A stretch of DNA of 64,000 nt from JAVBMV01 sp031552145 (GCA_031552145.1 JAVBMV010000003.1:62001-126000), one strand, 5' to 3'; numbered from the stretch's first letter, positions 50,822 to 60,474 are shown. Program-made: numbers and translations. Notes: generated by a model not told the origin, from the letters alone.

Positions 50822-53662
50822 ATGATCGCACCGCTCCCACGCATTGCCCCCCTGCTGGCCGCCACGCTCTCGGCGCTCACAGCGCTCACAGCGCTCTTTG
50901 GGTGCGCCAGCACGCCCGCGCGTCCGCCCGCGCTCGAGAGAGGCGAGGGCGCCGACACCTCGATGGAAGCCGCGCAGCGCCCCGCGCTGCCACCCCCATC
51001 GTCGAGCGGCGTCATCGAGGTGACGCTGCGCAACGGGCTGCAAGTGTTGCTGCTCGAGGATCATTCGGCGCCGGTCGCCACCTTCAGCCTCTTCTATCGA
51101 GTGGGGAGCCGCAACGAGACGGCGGGCGCCACCGGCAGCGCGCACCTCTTGGAGCACATGCTCTTCAAGGGAACGAAGCGCTTCGGCAAGGGGCAGATCA
51201 TGGCGACGCTCGACGCCATGGGCGCGCGCTGGAACGCCACCACCTTCTACGATTACACCAACTACTTCGAGACCTTCCCGAGCGACCGCCTCGAGGAGGT
51301 GCTGGATCTCGAGGCCGACCGGATGCAGCACTCGCTCATCGCCGACGAGGAGCGCGACCTGGAGCGCATCGTCGTCCGCAACGAGCTGGAGCGCGGCGAG
51401 AACAGCCCGGTCCGCGCGCTGCTCCAGGCGCTCTGGGCCACCTCTTTCCAGGCGCACCCCTACCACCACCCCGTCATCGGCTGGCGCCCCGATGTCGAGG
51501 GTGTGCCCACCTCGGAGCTGCGCCGCTTCTACGAAGCCTGGTACCGCCCGGCCAACGCCACCGCCCTGCTGGTGGGCGACTTCTCCGCGCCGCGCGCGCT
51601 CGAGCTCATCGAGCACTACTTCGGCGCCATTCCCTCCGGGGGTCCCTTCCCTGCCGTGCACACCGTCGAAGCGCCGCAAGAGGGTGAGCGCAGGCTCGTG
51701 CTGCGCAGGCCCGGCGCGGTCCAGGTGGTGGCGCTGGGCTATCGAGCGCCCGAGGCGGCGAGTCCCGACACGGCCGCGCTCAAGGTGCTTCAGCTCATCC
51801 TGGCCGGAGACCTGAGCCTCTCGCCCTTCGGCGACTCGCTCGATCCCGGCATCGGGAATAGGCTGCACCAGGCACTGGTCGAGAGCGAGCTCGCGACGGG
51901 AGCGGGGGCCGACTTCATTCCGATGCGCGATCCCGGCCTTTTCACCCTCATCGCCGTCACCAACCCCCAGGTGACACATCAGAAGGTCGAGGATGCTCTG
52001 CGCGCCGAACTCGCCAAGCTGCGCGATCGCCTCGTCTCGCCCGAAGAGCTGGCGCGCGCCAAGGCGCGGGCAGAGGTGGCGCTGGGCTTCATGAAAGATG
52101 GCACCAGCGCCCGCGCGATGCTGCTCGGCTACTTCGCGGCGCTGGGCGACTGGAAACTAGCCGACGGCTTCGACGCACGCGTGCGCGCCGTCACCGCCGA
52201 AGAGGTGCAGCGGGTGGCGCGCAAGTATCTGGTCGATTCGGCCTGTACCACCGGCTGGTTCATCCCGACTCAGCCCGCGGCGGGGAAGCCAGCGGCGCTC
52301 CTGCCGCGCTCGGGCCAGAGCGCGCTCGCGGCGCATCATGCGGAGGGCGGACTCAGCGCAGAGGCGATGAGGGGCGCCGCGCCCAGCGCCGCCAAGATCG
52401 CGCCGAGGGTGCGCCGGGTAGTTCTGAAAAATGGTGCCACCCTGCTCGTCTTGGGAGACGCCTCGAGCGGCTCCGCCACCTTCTCGCTCGCCGGTTCGCT
52501 CAAGGCCGGCGGTGTCTTCGATCCCGCTGGCGCGAGCGGCACCGCCGAGCTGACGGCCGAGATGATGATGCGCGGCACCAAGCTGCACGACAAGCTCACC
52601 ATCGCGCGCCAGCTCGAAGAGGTGGGCGCTTCGCTCTCCTACAGCGCGGGGAGCGAGACGGTGGGGTTCGGCGCGCGCGGCCTGGTGCGCGATCTCGATC
52701 GGGTGTTGGCGCTCCTCGCCGAGACGCTCGCGCAGCCCGCCTTCTCGAAGGATGAAGTGGCGAAGCTCAAGCGCGAGACCGAGGCGCAGCTTCGCCAGGC
52801 CGAGGACTCCACCGCGCACCGCGCCAACAGGGCCTTCTACCAGCAGCTCTATCCCAAGGGGCACCCCTACTACGTCGAGTCGCTCGAGGAGGCGCTCGCC
52901 TCGCTTGGGCGCATCACGCCTCAGTCGCTGGCGGCCTTCCACAAGAACTATTACCGCGGCGGCGGGCTGATCGTCGCGCTGGTGGGAGGCTTCGAAACCG
53001 AGACAGTCTTGGCGAAGCTCGACGCGCACCTTTCGAAGTTGCCCGAGGGCGGCGCCCGCGTCATCGAGATACCGGAGGTACCGATCCGCGGCGATGTGGG
53101 GCGCCAGGTGGTGGAGATCCCGGGCAAGGCGAACGTCGATGTCATCGTCGGCCACCAGAGTAACATCAAGCGCACCTCGCCCGATTATTACGCCGCCTCG
53201 CTCGGCAACTTCATCTTCGGCGGCTCCACTTCGGCGCGCCTCTTCCAGGAGGTGCGCGACCGGATGGGGCTCACCTATTCGGTCTACTCGGGCCTCGACG
53301 CGCGCCACGGCGCCGGCCCCTTCAGCGTCGAACTCTCGCTGAACCCACAGAATGTCGAGAAAGCGCTGGCGGAGGTGACGCGGCTGATGCGGGAGCTGGC
53401 CGAGCGGGGCGTGACGGAGCGCGAGCTGGCGCTCGCCAAGCAGACACTCATCGGGCGCTACAAAGTCGGGCTCGCCACCAACGCTGGCGTCGCCGGCGCG
53501 CTCGCCTCCTTCGCGAGCTACGGCCTGCCGGTGGAGATGATCGACGAGCACCCCGAGCGACTCTCGGAGGTCTCGCTCGCCGAGGTGAACCGGCTCATGG
53601 CCACGCTCATCCACCCCGAACGCGCCATAACCGTCATCGCCGGGACGCTCCAGGCGCGATAG
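50822..53662 (+). CDS. Two-domain M16 metallopeptidase lipoprotein
   Basis: A 946-residue lipoprotein with a signal peptide ending TALFGCAS, so Cys28 is likely lipidated. Two pitrilysin (M16) modules follow. The first (about 65-480) carries the inverted zinc motif HLLEH at 108-112 with its distal Glu in VVRNELERGEN. The second (about 510-946) lacks a HxxEH site and is probably the inactive half of the closed chamber. This active-inactive pairing is usual in PqqL/ptrA-like enzymes, which degrade peptides. Periplasmic or surface-located by the signal. Short tandem GCGCTCACA repeats encode the signal core. Confidence 0.93.
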   Translation: MIAPLPRIAPLLAATLSALTALTALFGCASTPARPPALERGEGADTSMEAAQRPALPPPSSSGVIEVTLRNGLQVLLLEDHSAPVATFSLFYRVGSRNETAGATGSAHLLEHMLFKGTKRFGKGQIMATLDAMGARWNATTFYDYTNYFETFPSDRLEEVLDLEADRMQHSLIADEERDLERIVVRNELERGENSPVRALLQALWATSFQAHPYHHPVIGWRPDVEGVPTSELRRFYEAWYRPANATALLVGDFSAPRALELIEHYFGAIPSGGPFPAVHTVEAPQEGERRLVLRRPGAVQVVALGYRAPEAASPDTAALKVLQLILAGDLSLSPFGDSLDPGIGNRLHQALVESELATGAGADFIPMRDPGLFTLIAVTNPQVTHQKVEDALRAELAKLRDRLVSPEELARAKARAEVALGFMKDGTSARAMLLGYFAALGDWKLADGFDARVRAVTAEEVQRVARKYLVDSACTTGWFIPTQPAAGKPAALLPRSGQSALAAHHAEGGLSAEAMRGAAPSAAKIAPRVRRVVLKNGATLLVLGDASSGSATFSLAGSLKAGGVFDPAGASGTAELTAEMMMRGTKLHDKLTIARQLEEVGASLSYSAGSETVGFGARGLVRDLDRVLALLAETLAQPAFSKDEVAKLKRETEAQLRQAEDSTAHRANRAFYQQLYPKGHPYYVESLEEALASLGRITPQSLAAFHKNYYRGGGLIVALVGGFETETVLAKLDAHLSKLPEGGARVIEIPEVPIRGDVGRQVVEIPGKANVDVIVGHQSNIKRTSPDYYAASLGNFIFGGSTSARLFQEVRDRMGLTYSVYSGLDARHGAGPFSVELSLNPQNVEKALAEVTRLMRELAERGVTERELALAKQTLIGRYKVGLATNAGVAGALASFASYGLPVEMIDEHPERLSEVSLAEVNRLMATLIHPERAITVIAGTLQAR

Positions 53663-53712
53663 AATGCGCTGCTCTTCTCACCGATAGTTCCCGAGCCCAC
53701 GCAGGAGAGAAC

Positions 53713-54219
53713 ATGAAGAAGCTGAAGTACATCATCCCCGCGGCCGGTATCGCCGCGGGCATCGCGCTCGATCAGCTCACCAAGGGTTGGGCGCAAGAGG
53801 TGCTCCCCGGAAACCCCAAGGTGGTGATCCCGGGGCTCTTCAACTTCATCTACGTCCAGAATCCCAACGCCGCCTTCGGCCTCTTCGGCTTCATCCCCGA
53901 GAGCTACAAGATCTGGGCGCTGCTCGCGCTCACGACGTTGCTCTCGGCGGTGCTCGTCGTGACGCTCATCCGCTCCCCCGACTTCGCGAGCCGCCTCGGG
54001 CTCAGCGTCGTCTTGGTCGGCGCCGTCGGGAACATCATCGACCGCGTGCGCCATGGCTATGTCATCGACTTCATCGACTGGTACGTAGGCAAGCATCACT
54101 GGCCCACCTTCAACGTCGCCGACATCTGCGTCTGCACAGGCGTGGGCATCCTCCTCCTCTTCGGCATGCGCACTCCGAAGAAGAGGGCCGCCGAAGAGGG
54201 GGAGCGCAGCGAGGCGTGA
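53713..54219 (+). CDS. lspA: Signal peptidase II (lipoprotein signal peptidase)
   Basis: A 168-residue inner-membrane aspartyl protease that cuts the signal peptide after Lgt has modified the lipobox Cys. It has four helices and the catalytic pair Asp110 (in NIIDRV) and Asp137 (in FNVADI). The N-NPNAAFG motif is also present. The last 18 residues are charged and probably disordered. CAGGAGAGA precedes the ATG. The lipoprotein gene upstream is one of its likely substrates. Convergent with the E2 gene, 12 bases away. Confidence 0.96.
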   Translation: MKKLKYIIPAAGIAAGIALDQLTKGWAQEVLPGNPKVVIPGLFNFIYVQNPNAAFGLFGFIPESYKIWALLALTTLLSAVLVVTLIRSPDFASRLGLSVVLVGAVGNIIDRVRHGYVIDFIDWYVGKHHWPTFNVADICVCTGVGILLLFGMRTPKKRAAEEGERSEA

Positions 54220-54231
54220 GCCTCGCGGCCC

Positions 54232-55530
54232 CTACCTCAGCTCGAGCATCAGCAACTCTGGGTGCTCGAGCAGCCGGATGAGCTCGTAGACAAAAGAGGC
54301 CGCCTCCGCGCCGTCGATGACGCGGTGATCGAAGGAGAGCGACAGGTTCATCATATCGCGCACCTCGATGGCGCCCGCGCGGGCCACCGGCACCTGCCTC
54401 ATGCGGTGCACGCCTAGGATGGCCACCTCCGGGTGATTGATGATGGGCGTCGCGAAGAGGCCGCCCAACTCCCCCAATGAGCTGACCGTGAAGCTGCCGC
54501 CTGTAAGCTCCTCGGTCTTCAAGCGCTTTTCGCGCGCCGCCGTCGAGAGCGTCGCGAGCTCCGCGGAGAGCTCGGGGAGGCTCTTTGCCCCGACATCTTT
54601 CACCACCGGGACGGTGAGCCCTTCCGCAGTGGCGACCCCCACGCCGATGTTTGCCTTCGCACGCACGACCAGCTCCTGCGTCGCCTCGTCGAAGTTGGCG
54701 TTGAATGAAGGGAAGCGCCGGAAGGCGCAGCCGAGCGCTTTGAGCACAAAGGGCAGATAGGTCAGCTTGGGCCCTCCGCTCTTCTGAGCCGCGGCGTTGA
54801 GGCGCGCCCGGAGTGCCTTCAGCTCTGTCGCGTCGAGCTCTTCGACGAAGGCGGCGTGGGGCGCGGTGAACTTGCTCGTCACCATCTTTTTGGCGATGGC
54901 GCGCCGAAGACCTCGTAGCGCGATCCGCCGGTCCCCCGCCACGCTCTGGCTCGGGGTGGGCGCCTCCGGTACGGGGCGGAGCTCGGCGACGACCGCGACA
55001 GCGCTCTCTTGGTTCATCCCGTTCACCGCGCGCAGCACGTCGCTCTTGAGGACGCGCCCGTGGTGACCACTCCCCGCGACCGCGGCGAGGCTGATGCCGT
55101 GCTCCCGCGCGATTCGGCGCGTAACGGGCGTGGCGAGTACGCGTCCGACGCCGCCGCTCGCTCGTTCGTGGCTGGAGGCCTGGGCTGGTTGGGCGGGCGG
55201 CGTCAGATGGACCACCCCCTCCTCGCGCGGCGCGGTGCTCTCGGCGCTCGAGTCAGCGGCGGGGGCGGACACTGCCTCCGAGAGGCCCTCCTCCAGCGTC
55301 AGCGTCACCAGCGGCTTGTGCACCTTGGCCAGCTCGCCCTCTCTGCCGTGCAGCTTGGCGATCGTCCCCGGCCTGGGGCTCGGGATCACCACCGTTGCCT
55401 TGTCGGTCATCACCTCGACCATCGGCTGGTCTTCGACAACCTGCTCGCCCACCTGCACCAGCCACTTCACGATCTCGCCCTCGACGATCCCCTCGCCGAT
55501 GTCGGGCAGCTTGAACTCGAACGTCGCCAT
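54232..55530 (-). CDS. 2-oxoacid dehydrogenase E2 (dihydrolipoyl acyltransferase)
   Basis: A 432-residue protein. One lipoyl domain (about 2-78) has Lys44 in MTDKATV as the lipoylation site. A Pro/Ala linker and an E3/E1-binding domain (about 128-165, ATPVTRRIAREHGISLAAVAGSG) follow, and the catalytic domain ends in SFDHRVIDGAEAASF with His402 and Asp406. It transfers an acyl group from lipoyl-Lys to CoA. The architecture fits either a pyruvate or a branched-chain complex. Third gene after E1-alpha and E1-beta. AGGAG precedes ATG 55530. Confidence 0.94.
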   Translation of the reverse strand: MATFEFKLPDIGEGIVEGEIVKWLVQVGEQVVEDQPMVEVMTDKATVVIPSPRPGTIAKLHGREGELAKVHKPLVTLTLEEGLSEAVSAPAADSSAESTAPREEGVVHLTPPAQPAQASSHERASGGVGRVLATPVTRRIAREHGISLAAVAGSGHHGRVLKSDVLRAVNGMNQESAVAVVAELRPVPEAPTPSQSVAGDRRIALRGLRRAIAKKMVTSKFTAPHAAFVEELDATELKALRARLNAAAQKSGGPKLTYLPFVLKALGCAFRRFPSFNANFDEATQELVVRAKANIGVGVATAEGLTVPVVKDVGAKSLPELSAELATLSTAAREKRLKTEELTGGSFTVSSLGELGGLFATPIINHPEVAILGVHRMRQVPVARAGAIEVRDMMNLSLSFDHRVIDGAEAASFVYELIRLLEHPELLMLELR

Positions 55531-55546
55531 CTGTGCTCTCCTTGGG

Positions 55547-56560
55547 CTACGGAACGAAACGGGCCGTCTCGAGCATCGCCTGCTCGATCGCGGCGGGCTG
55601 CGGCAAATAGTCTGCCTCCAGAGTGTAGGGGAAGGGGGTGTCCCAACCCGTCACCCGCCCGATGGGTGCCTCCAAGTGAACAAAGCATCGCTCCTGGATG
55701 AGCGCGAGCAGCTCCGCGCCAAAGCCGCAGGTGCGCGCCGCCTCGTGGACGACGAGCGCGCGGCCGGTTCGCTTCACGCTCTCGACGATCGTGCCGATGT
55801 CCACGGGCCAGAGAGTGCGCAGATCGAGGACCTCGACATCGATCCCCTGCTTCGCCGCGCTCTCCGCCGCCTGCAGCGTCTCCTGCACCATGGCGCCCCA
55901 GGCGATCACGGTGAGATCCTTTCCGGGGCGCGCCACAGCCGCTTTCTCGAGCGGCACGGTGTAATCCCCCTCGGGAACTTCGCCGACGGCGGCACGATAG
56001 ATCCGCTTGGGCTCCATGAAGAGGATCGGATCGGGTGAGCGGAGGGCCGAGAGGAGCAGCCCCTTCGCGTCATATGGATTGGACGGCACCACGACCTTCA
56101 GGCCGGCAGTATGGATGAAGAGCGACTCGGGACTCTGCGAATGGTAGTGGCCGCCGCGGATGCCGCCGCCGTAGGGGGTGCGGATCACCATACCGCACGA
56201 ATACTGACCACCCGAGCGATAGCGATACTTGGCCACCTCGTTCAGGATCTGATCCATGGCGGGGAAGATGAAGTCCGCGAACTGGATCTCGGGGACGGGC
56301 TTGAGCCCGTAGAGCGCCATACCCGCCGCGGTGCCGATGATGCCGCCCTCCGCGAGCGGCGTGTCGACGACGCGCGCGCCGCCGAACTCGTCGAAGAGCC
56401 CCTGCGTGGCGCGGAAGACGCCGCCGAACTTGCCCACGTCCTCGCCCAGCACCACGACGTCTGGATTGCGCCGCATCTCGACGCGCAGCGCATCGTTGAC
56501 CGCCTGCAACAGGTTGAGCTTCTGCATCGCCTTCGCTCCGATCTGGGTCGTCGTCGTCAT
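55547..56560 (-). CDS. 2-oxoacid dehydrogenase E1 beta subunit
   Basis: A 337-residue transketolase-like beta subunit that pairs with E1-alpha. It has VVVLGEDVGKFGGVFRATQGL and DTPLAEGGIIGTAAGMALYG near the N-terminus, IRTPYGGGIRGGHYHSQSPES in the middle and LVVHEAARTCGFGAEL at the C-terminal domain. These are standard PDH/BCKDH beta blocks. ATG 56560 lies 5 bases past the E1-alpha stop, with GAGGGG upstream. Met12 would be an alternative start. Confidence 0.95.
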   Translation of the reverse strand: MTTTTQIGAKAMQKLNLLQAVNDALRVEMRRNPDVVVLGEDVGKFGGVFRATQGLFDEFGGARVVDTPLAEGGIIGTAAGMALYGLKPVPEIQFADFIFPAMDQILNEVAKYRYRSGGQYSCGMVIRTPYGGGIRGGHYHSQSPESLFIHTAGLKVVVPSNPYDAKGLLLSALRSPDPILFMEPKRIYRAAVGEVPEGDYTVPLEKAAVARPGKDLTVIAWGAMVQETLQAAESAAKQGIDVEVLDLRTLWPVDIGTIVESVKRTGRALVVHEAARTCGFGAELLALIQERCFVHLEAPIGRVTGWDTPFPYTLEADYLPQPAAIEQAMLETARFVP

Positions 56561-56564
56561 GGGC

Positions 56565-57731
56565 TCACCCCTCCCTCTGTTCGGCGCTCGCCCGCGCCTC
56601 GCGCCTGCCTCGCGCCTGTATGAGCTGCTCCTCTAGATGCCAGGGCATCTCCCTATAGACATCCTGAAAGAGCGTCTCGAGCGCCGGCGCACCCACCTTC
56701 TCCGCCGCGGAGGCAGCGCGCTTCACCTGCTCCTCCACCTCCGCCCGCGCCTTCGTCTCCCTCGCCTCGTCCCACAATCCTTTGTAGACCAAGTGCTGCT
56801 TCAGCCGAACGAGCGGGTCGAGCTGGGCCCAGGCCGCCGTCTCATCCTCGCGCCGATAGGCGCGCGGATCGTCCGACGTCGAGTGACCGCGCAGGCGGCA
56901 GGTGATCGCCTCGATGAGCGTGGGCCCCTCTCCCGCGCGCGCCCGCGCATGCGCCTGCTTCGTCACTGCGTAGACCGCGAGCAGATCGTTGCCGTCGACG
57001 CGCACACCCGGCATGCCGTAGGCCTTCGCCTTGACAGCGATGCTCTCCGACGCGGTCTGCCTCGCGAGCGGCACGCTGATGGCCCACTGGTTGTTACGGC
57101 AGAGGAAGAGCGTCGGTGTCTTGAAGACGCCGGCGAAGTTCATCGCCGTGTGGAAGTCGTTGGTCGAGGTGGAGCCCTCACCGAAATAGGCGAGCGCCAC
57201 GTCATCCTTCCCTTTCAGCTTCGCGGCGTAGCCGAGACCCACCGCGTGCGGCAGCTGAGTGGCGAGCGGCGAGCTGATGGAGAGCACGCGTCCGTCGATC
57301 CAGGACTCGTGGCAAGGCATCTGGCGCCCCTTGACCGGGTCGTCCGCGGTGCCGAAGAGATTGGCGAGGAACCTCTCGAGCGGCATGCCACGCATGAGGA
57401 CGGCGCCATGCTCGCGGTAGGCGGGCAGCACCCAATCGTTGGGGCGCATGGCGTAAGCAGAGCCCAGCACCGCCGCCTCTTCGCCGATCGAGCCGATGTA
57501 GAAGCCGATGCGCCCTTGCCGCTGTAGCGTCGTCATCCGCTCGTCGATGGCGCGGTTGAGGAGCATGAGCCGGTAGAGCGAGAGGACCTCCTCGTCGGTG
57601 AGCTTCGGGTCGTGCTCCGGCGCGGCGGAGCCATTGGGCCTGAGGACGTGGACGACATCACTCGACTCCATATCCTCCGGCTGAAGCGTCCTCTTGTCGA
57701 ACTGAGGGTGCAGCGGTTCCTGTGCGAGCAT
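56565..57731 (-). CDS. 2-oxoacid dehydrogenase E1 alpha subunit
   Basis: A 388-residue thiamine-diphosphate subunit. It has GFYIGSIGEEAAVLGSAYA and YREHGAVLMRGMP early on, the ThDP motif FGEGSTSTNDFHTAMNFAGVF ...NN, and the phosphorylation-loop-like CRLRGHSTSDDPRAYR. It decarboxylates a 2-oxoacid and passes the product to E2's lipoyl arm. Whether the substrate is pyruvate or branched-chain cannot be read with confidence. GTG 57737 is in frame, but ATG 57731 has GGAGG at the right distance (7 bases). Follows lipA by 41 bases. Confidence 0.95.
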   Translation of the reverse strand: MLAQEPLHPQFDKRTLQPEDMESSDVVHVLRPNGSAAPEHDPKLTDEEVLSLYRLMLLNRAIDERMTTLQRQGRIGFYIGSIGEEAAVLGSAYAMRPNDWVLPAYREHGAVLMRGMPLERFLANLFGTADDPVKGRQMPCHESWIDGRVLSISSPLATQLPHAVGLGYAAKLKGKDDVALAYFGEGSTSTNDFHTAMNFAGVFKTPTLFLCRNNQWAISVPLARQTASESIAVKAKAYGMPGVRVDGNDLLAVYAVTKQAHARARAGEGPTLIEAITCRLRGHSTSDDPRAYRREDETAAWAQLDPLVRLKQHLVYKGLWDEARETKARAEVEEQVKRAASAAEKVGAPALETLFQDVYREMPWHLEEQLIQARGRREARASAEQREG

Positions 57732-57772
57732 GCTCACACCTCCCTGAAATTATGCTGTGGTGGGTTTTTCTG

Positions 57773-58720
57773 TCAGGCGCTGGGCTGGGAAGCGCGGCCT
57801 GGCCGCTCCCGATCCATGAGCCCCTTCATGAAGAATTCTGCTGCGCGATAACTCGAGCGCACCAACGGGCCCGCCGCCACATAGAGGAAGCCCATGGCAC
57901 GCGCCTTCTCGGCCAGCGCCTCGAACTCGCGCGGCGAGTACATGCGCTCCACCTTCAAGTGGAAGCGCGACGGCTGGAGGTATTGCCCCAGCGTCAGGAC
58001 GTCGACATCGCGCGCTCTCAGATCGGCACAACACTCGAGCAACTCCTCTTCCGTCTCACCGAGGCCGAGCATGATGGAGCTCTTGGTGTAGACCCCGTGG
58101 CGCTGCTTCAGATGCGCGAGGACGGAGAGTGATTGCTCATAATTGGCGCGCCTGTCGCGCACTGTCGGTTGCAGCCTCTTCACCGTCTCGACGTTGTGCG
58201 CGATGACGTGCGGCGCCGCCAACGCGACGGTGTCGAGATCGGCCGTCTTTCCAGCAAAGTCAGGGATGAGCACCTCGACGATCGTCTCGGGCGATTCGCG
58301 CCGGAGCGCGGTGATGGCCTGGGCGAAGTGGCCGGCGCCACCATCGGAAAGGTCGTCGCGATCGACCGAGGTGACCACCAGGTACTTGAGCGAGAGCTCC
58401 TTCACCGCGCGCGCCAAGTTCTCCGGCTCGCTCATGTCGAGCGCTTCGGGCTTGCCCACCTTGACATGGCAAAACCTACAGGCGCGGGTACAGATCTCAC
58501 CCATCAGCATGACGGTGGCGGTGCCGCCGCCCCAGCATTCGCCCATATTGGGACAGCGCGCCTCCTGGCAGACGGTGTTGAGCTTGGTCCGTTGCAAGAT
58601 CGCCTTGACGCGCTCGTAGCCCTCGCCGTGCGGCAGGCGGACCTTCAGCCACTCGGGCTTCGCCGGGCGGGGCCCCTCTTCATTCTGCGACGTTCGAAAA
58701 CGATCTGGTGTGCCAGTCAT
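57773..58720 (-). CDS. lipA: Lipoyl synthase
   Basis: A 315-residue radical-SAM enzyme that inserts two sulphurs into an octanoyl chain on lipoyl domains. The auxiliary [4Fe-4S] cluster ligands are Cys51, 56 and 62 (CQEARCPNMGEC). The radical-SAM cluster is C77-x3-C81-x2-C84 (CTRACRFC). The C-terminal RSSY that gives the Ser ligand of the auxiliary cluster is present (VRSSYRAAEFF). Complete. GAGG lies about 9 bases upstream of ATG 58720. It is placed upstream of the three dehydrogenase subunits it serves. Confidence 0.97.
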   Translation of the reverse strand: MTGTPDRFRTSQNEEGPRPAKPEWLKVRLPHGEGYERVKAILQRTKLNTVCQEARCPNMGECWGGGTATVMLMGEICTRACRFCHVKVGKPEALDMSEPENLARAVKELSLKYLVVTSVDRDDLSDGGAGHFAQAITALRRESPETIVEVLIPDFAGKTADLDTVALAAPHVIAHNVETVKRLQPTVRDRRANYEQSLSVLAHLKQRHGVYTKSSIMLGLGETEEELLECCADLRARDVDVLTLGQYLQPSRFHLKVERMYSPREFEALAEKARAMGFLYVAAGPLVRSSYRAAEFFMKGLMDRERPGRASQPSA

Positions 58721-58736
58721 TCGCTCTTACCTCGTT

Positions 58737-58765
58737 CGGGGGAGGTGTAGCCTCCACCTCCCCCG
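58737..58765 (-). terminator. Hairpin between fba and lipA
   Basis: A perfect 11-bp stem (CGGGGGAGGTG with CACCTCCCCCG) and a 7-base loop sit between the fba stop and lipA start. No T run follows on the minus strand. Lying only 17 bases from lipA ATG, it could either end fba transcripts or control lipA translation. Confidence 0.55.
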
Positions 58766-58807
58766 TTCGCCACCCTGTTTTTCGCTGTCGCGTTGGAACG
58801 CGCGGGC

Positions 58808-59800
58808 TCAGTATCTGCCGGCGCTGCCGAGTACCTTCTCGTTCTTCTCGACGATCACTTTCACCAGCTCTTCGCGCGCGGGGCCCAGATACTTGCGCGG
58901 GTCGAACTCCGCCGGTGACTTGGCCAAGGCCTCGCGGATGAGGGCGGTGAAGACGAGGCGCCCGTCCGAGTCGATGTTGATCTTGCAGACCGCGCTCGTC
59001 GCCGCCTTGCGCAGCTGCTCGGCGGGGATGCCGACGGCCGCCTCGAGCCGGCCACCGTTCTCGTTGATCACCTTCACATATTGGACGAGCACCGAGCTGG
59101 CGCCGTGGAGCACGATGGGGAAGCCCGGTATGCGCTTCTCGATCTCGGCGAGAATGTCGAACCGCAGCGGGGGCGGGACGAGCACGCCGCTGGCGTCGAC
59201 GGTGCACTGGTGCGGCTTGAACTTGAAGGCGCCATGCGAGGTGCCGATGGAGATGGCGAGCGAGTCGACGCCCGTCTTCTTGACGAAGTCCTCCACCTGA
59301 TCGGGCTGCGTGTAGACATGCTCCGCGGCCTGGACGTCATCCTCGATGCCAGCGAGCACACCCAGCTCGCCCTCGACTGTCACGTCGTGCTTATGGGCGT
59401 ACTCGACCACCTTCGCCGTCAGCTCGACGTTCTTCTCGTAGGCATGGTGGGAGCCGTCGATCATGACCGACGAGAAGCCCGACTCGATGCACTGCACGCA
59501 GAGCTCGTAGGTGTCGCCGTGATCGAGGTGGAGCGTGATGGGGATCTGGAAGCCTTGCTCGCGCGCCATCTGCACGGCGCCCTGCGCCATGTAGCGCAGC
59601 AACGTCTGGTTGGCATACTTCCGGGCGCCGCTGGAGACCTGGAGGATCACGGGGGAGCGCGACTTGCCACACCCGTTGATGATGGCCTGAAGCTGCTCCA
59701 TGTTGTTGAAGTTGTAAGCGGGAACGGCGTACTTGCCCTCCATCGCCTTCTTGAACATCTCCCGCGTATTCACGAGCCCGAGTTCGCTGTAGTGAACCAC
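58808..59800 (-). CDS. fba: Class II fructose-bisphosphate aldolase
   Basis: A 330-residue zinc aldolase that splits fructose-1,6-bisphosphate in glycolysis. The catalytic Asp and zinc His are in ITLHLDHGDTY. The remaining zinc ligands lie in VEGELGVLAG (Glu), SHGAFKF (His) and VLHGASS (His), with NFNNMEQLQAI near the start. This is the usual long bacterial class II form. GTG 59800 is my start because AGGGGAGA lies 7 bases ahead. An ATG at 59827 is possible but lacks a ribosome site. Confidence 0.94.
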   Translation of the reverse strand: MVHYSELGLVNTREMFKKAMEGKYAVPAYNFNNMEQLQAIINGCGKSRSPVILQVSSGARKYANQTLLRYMAQGAVQMAREQGFQIPITLHLDHGDTYELCVQCIESGFSSVMIDGSHHAYEKNVELTAKVVEYAHKHDVTVEGELGVLAGIEDDVQAAEHVYTQPDQVEDFVKKTGVDSLAISIGTSHGAFKFKPHQCTVDASGVLVPPPLRFDILAEIEKRIPGFPIVLHGASSVLVQYVKVINENGGRLEAAVGIPAEQLRKAATSAVCKINIDSDGRLVFTALIREALAKSPAEFDPRKYLGPAREELVKVIVEKNEKVLGSAGRY

Positions 59801-59876
59801 TTCCGATCTCCCCTTCTGCACGCTCATGCGTGCGGCCAGGCGCGAGCAGACCCAGGGTCCATAGCCCAGGGGCCCG

Positions 59877-60098
59877 CTACGCGCGCTTTGGGAGAAACTT
59901 ACCACCCTTGGCGCAAGACTCGCAGACACAGGCTCGCCCTCTCGCCTCGGGCGGCACCCGCGCGAGTACCTCCTCGGGAATAGTCACGCGCTGACACCAG
60001 CAACTAGGAGCGCCGCTGAGCGCCGCGCACTCGTTCTTTGCACCGCAGAGCGGGCAGAGCGCCGGATCGATCGGCGCGCCGTTGGGTAGAAGGGTCAT
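59877..60098 (-). CDS. Cysteine-rich CWC-family protein
   Basis: A 73-residue protein with CPLCGAKNEC, then PSCWCQ and CVCESC near the end. The CPxCG...CWC pattern is the mark of the small Cys-rich CWC family, and likely binds zinc. Function unknown. ATG 60098 starts it eight bases after the stop of the hypothetical gene 60106-60468, so they may be an operon. Confidence 0.8.
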   Translation of the reverse strand: MTLLPNGAPIDPALCPLCGAKNECAALSGAPSCWCQRVTIPEEVLARVPPEARGRACVCESCAKGGKFLPKRA

Positions 60099-60105
60099 TC
60101 GATGC

Positions 60106-60468
60106 TCACGAGGCAGGGGGTGTAGTCGCCGGGGGCTTGGGCGCAGGAGGCATGTCGCTCTCTGGCTCGGCCATAGGTTCGATGATGAGTATCCCCCGCC
60201 CAGGGTGCTCCTCCTCGCGCTCGCGCCGCTGCTGCGCCGTTCCCGGCTCGAGCATGGGGATCTGCAGCGCTGGGCGCTCCAACTCGCGCCAGCGCGCCTC
60301 TTCGGACTCGCGCCGCATGACCTCTCCGATGATGAAGGCCTCGAGCATGGCGTCCTCCGCATCAGTTCCAGCACCTCGGCCTACTATGAATCCTCCGATG
60401 CACTCTGACAAATCGAGCCGCGCCCCGGATGGCTCCCAACCCTGCGCCCCCGCGCAGTAGACCTCCAC
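60106..60468 (-). CDS. Hypothetical protein with Pro-rich C-terminal tail
   Basis: About 120 residues, no family recognised. The first part (DLSECIGGFIVGRGAGTDAEDAMLEAFIIGEVMRRESEE) looks like a folded helical segment. The rest is charged, then Pro-rich (PPAPKPPATTPPAS). The GTG start at 60468 is a guess as no clear ribosome site was seen, and the frame stays open further upstream. Transcribed towards the CWC gene. Confidence 0.45.
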   Translation of the reverse strand: MEVYCAGAQGWEPSGARLDLSECIGGFIVGRGAGTDAEDAMLEAFIIGEVMRRESEEARWRELERPALQIPMLEPGTAQQRREREEEHPGRGILIIEPMAEPESDMPPAPKPPATTPPAS

Positions 60469-60474
60469 ATCATG

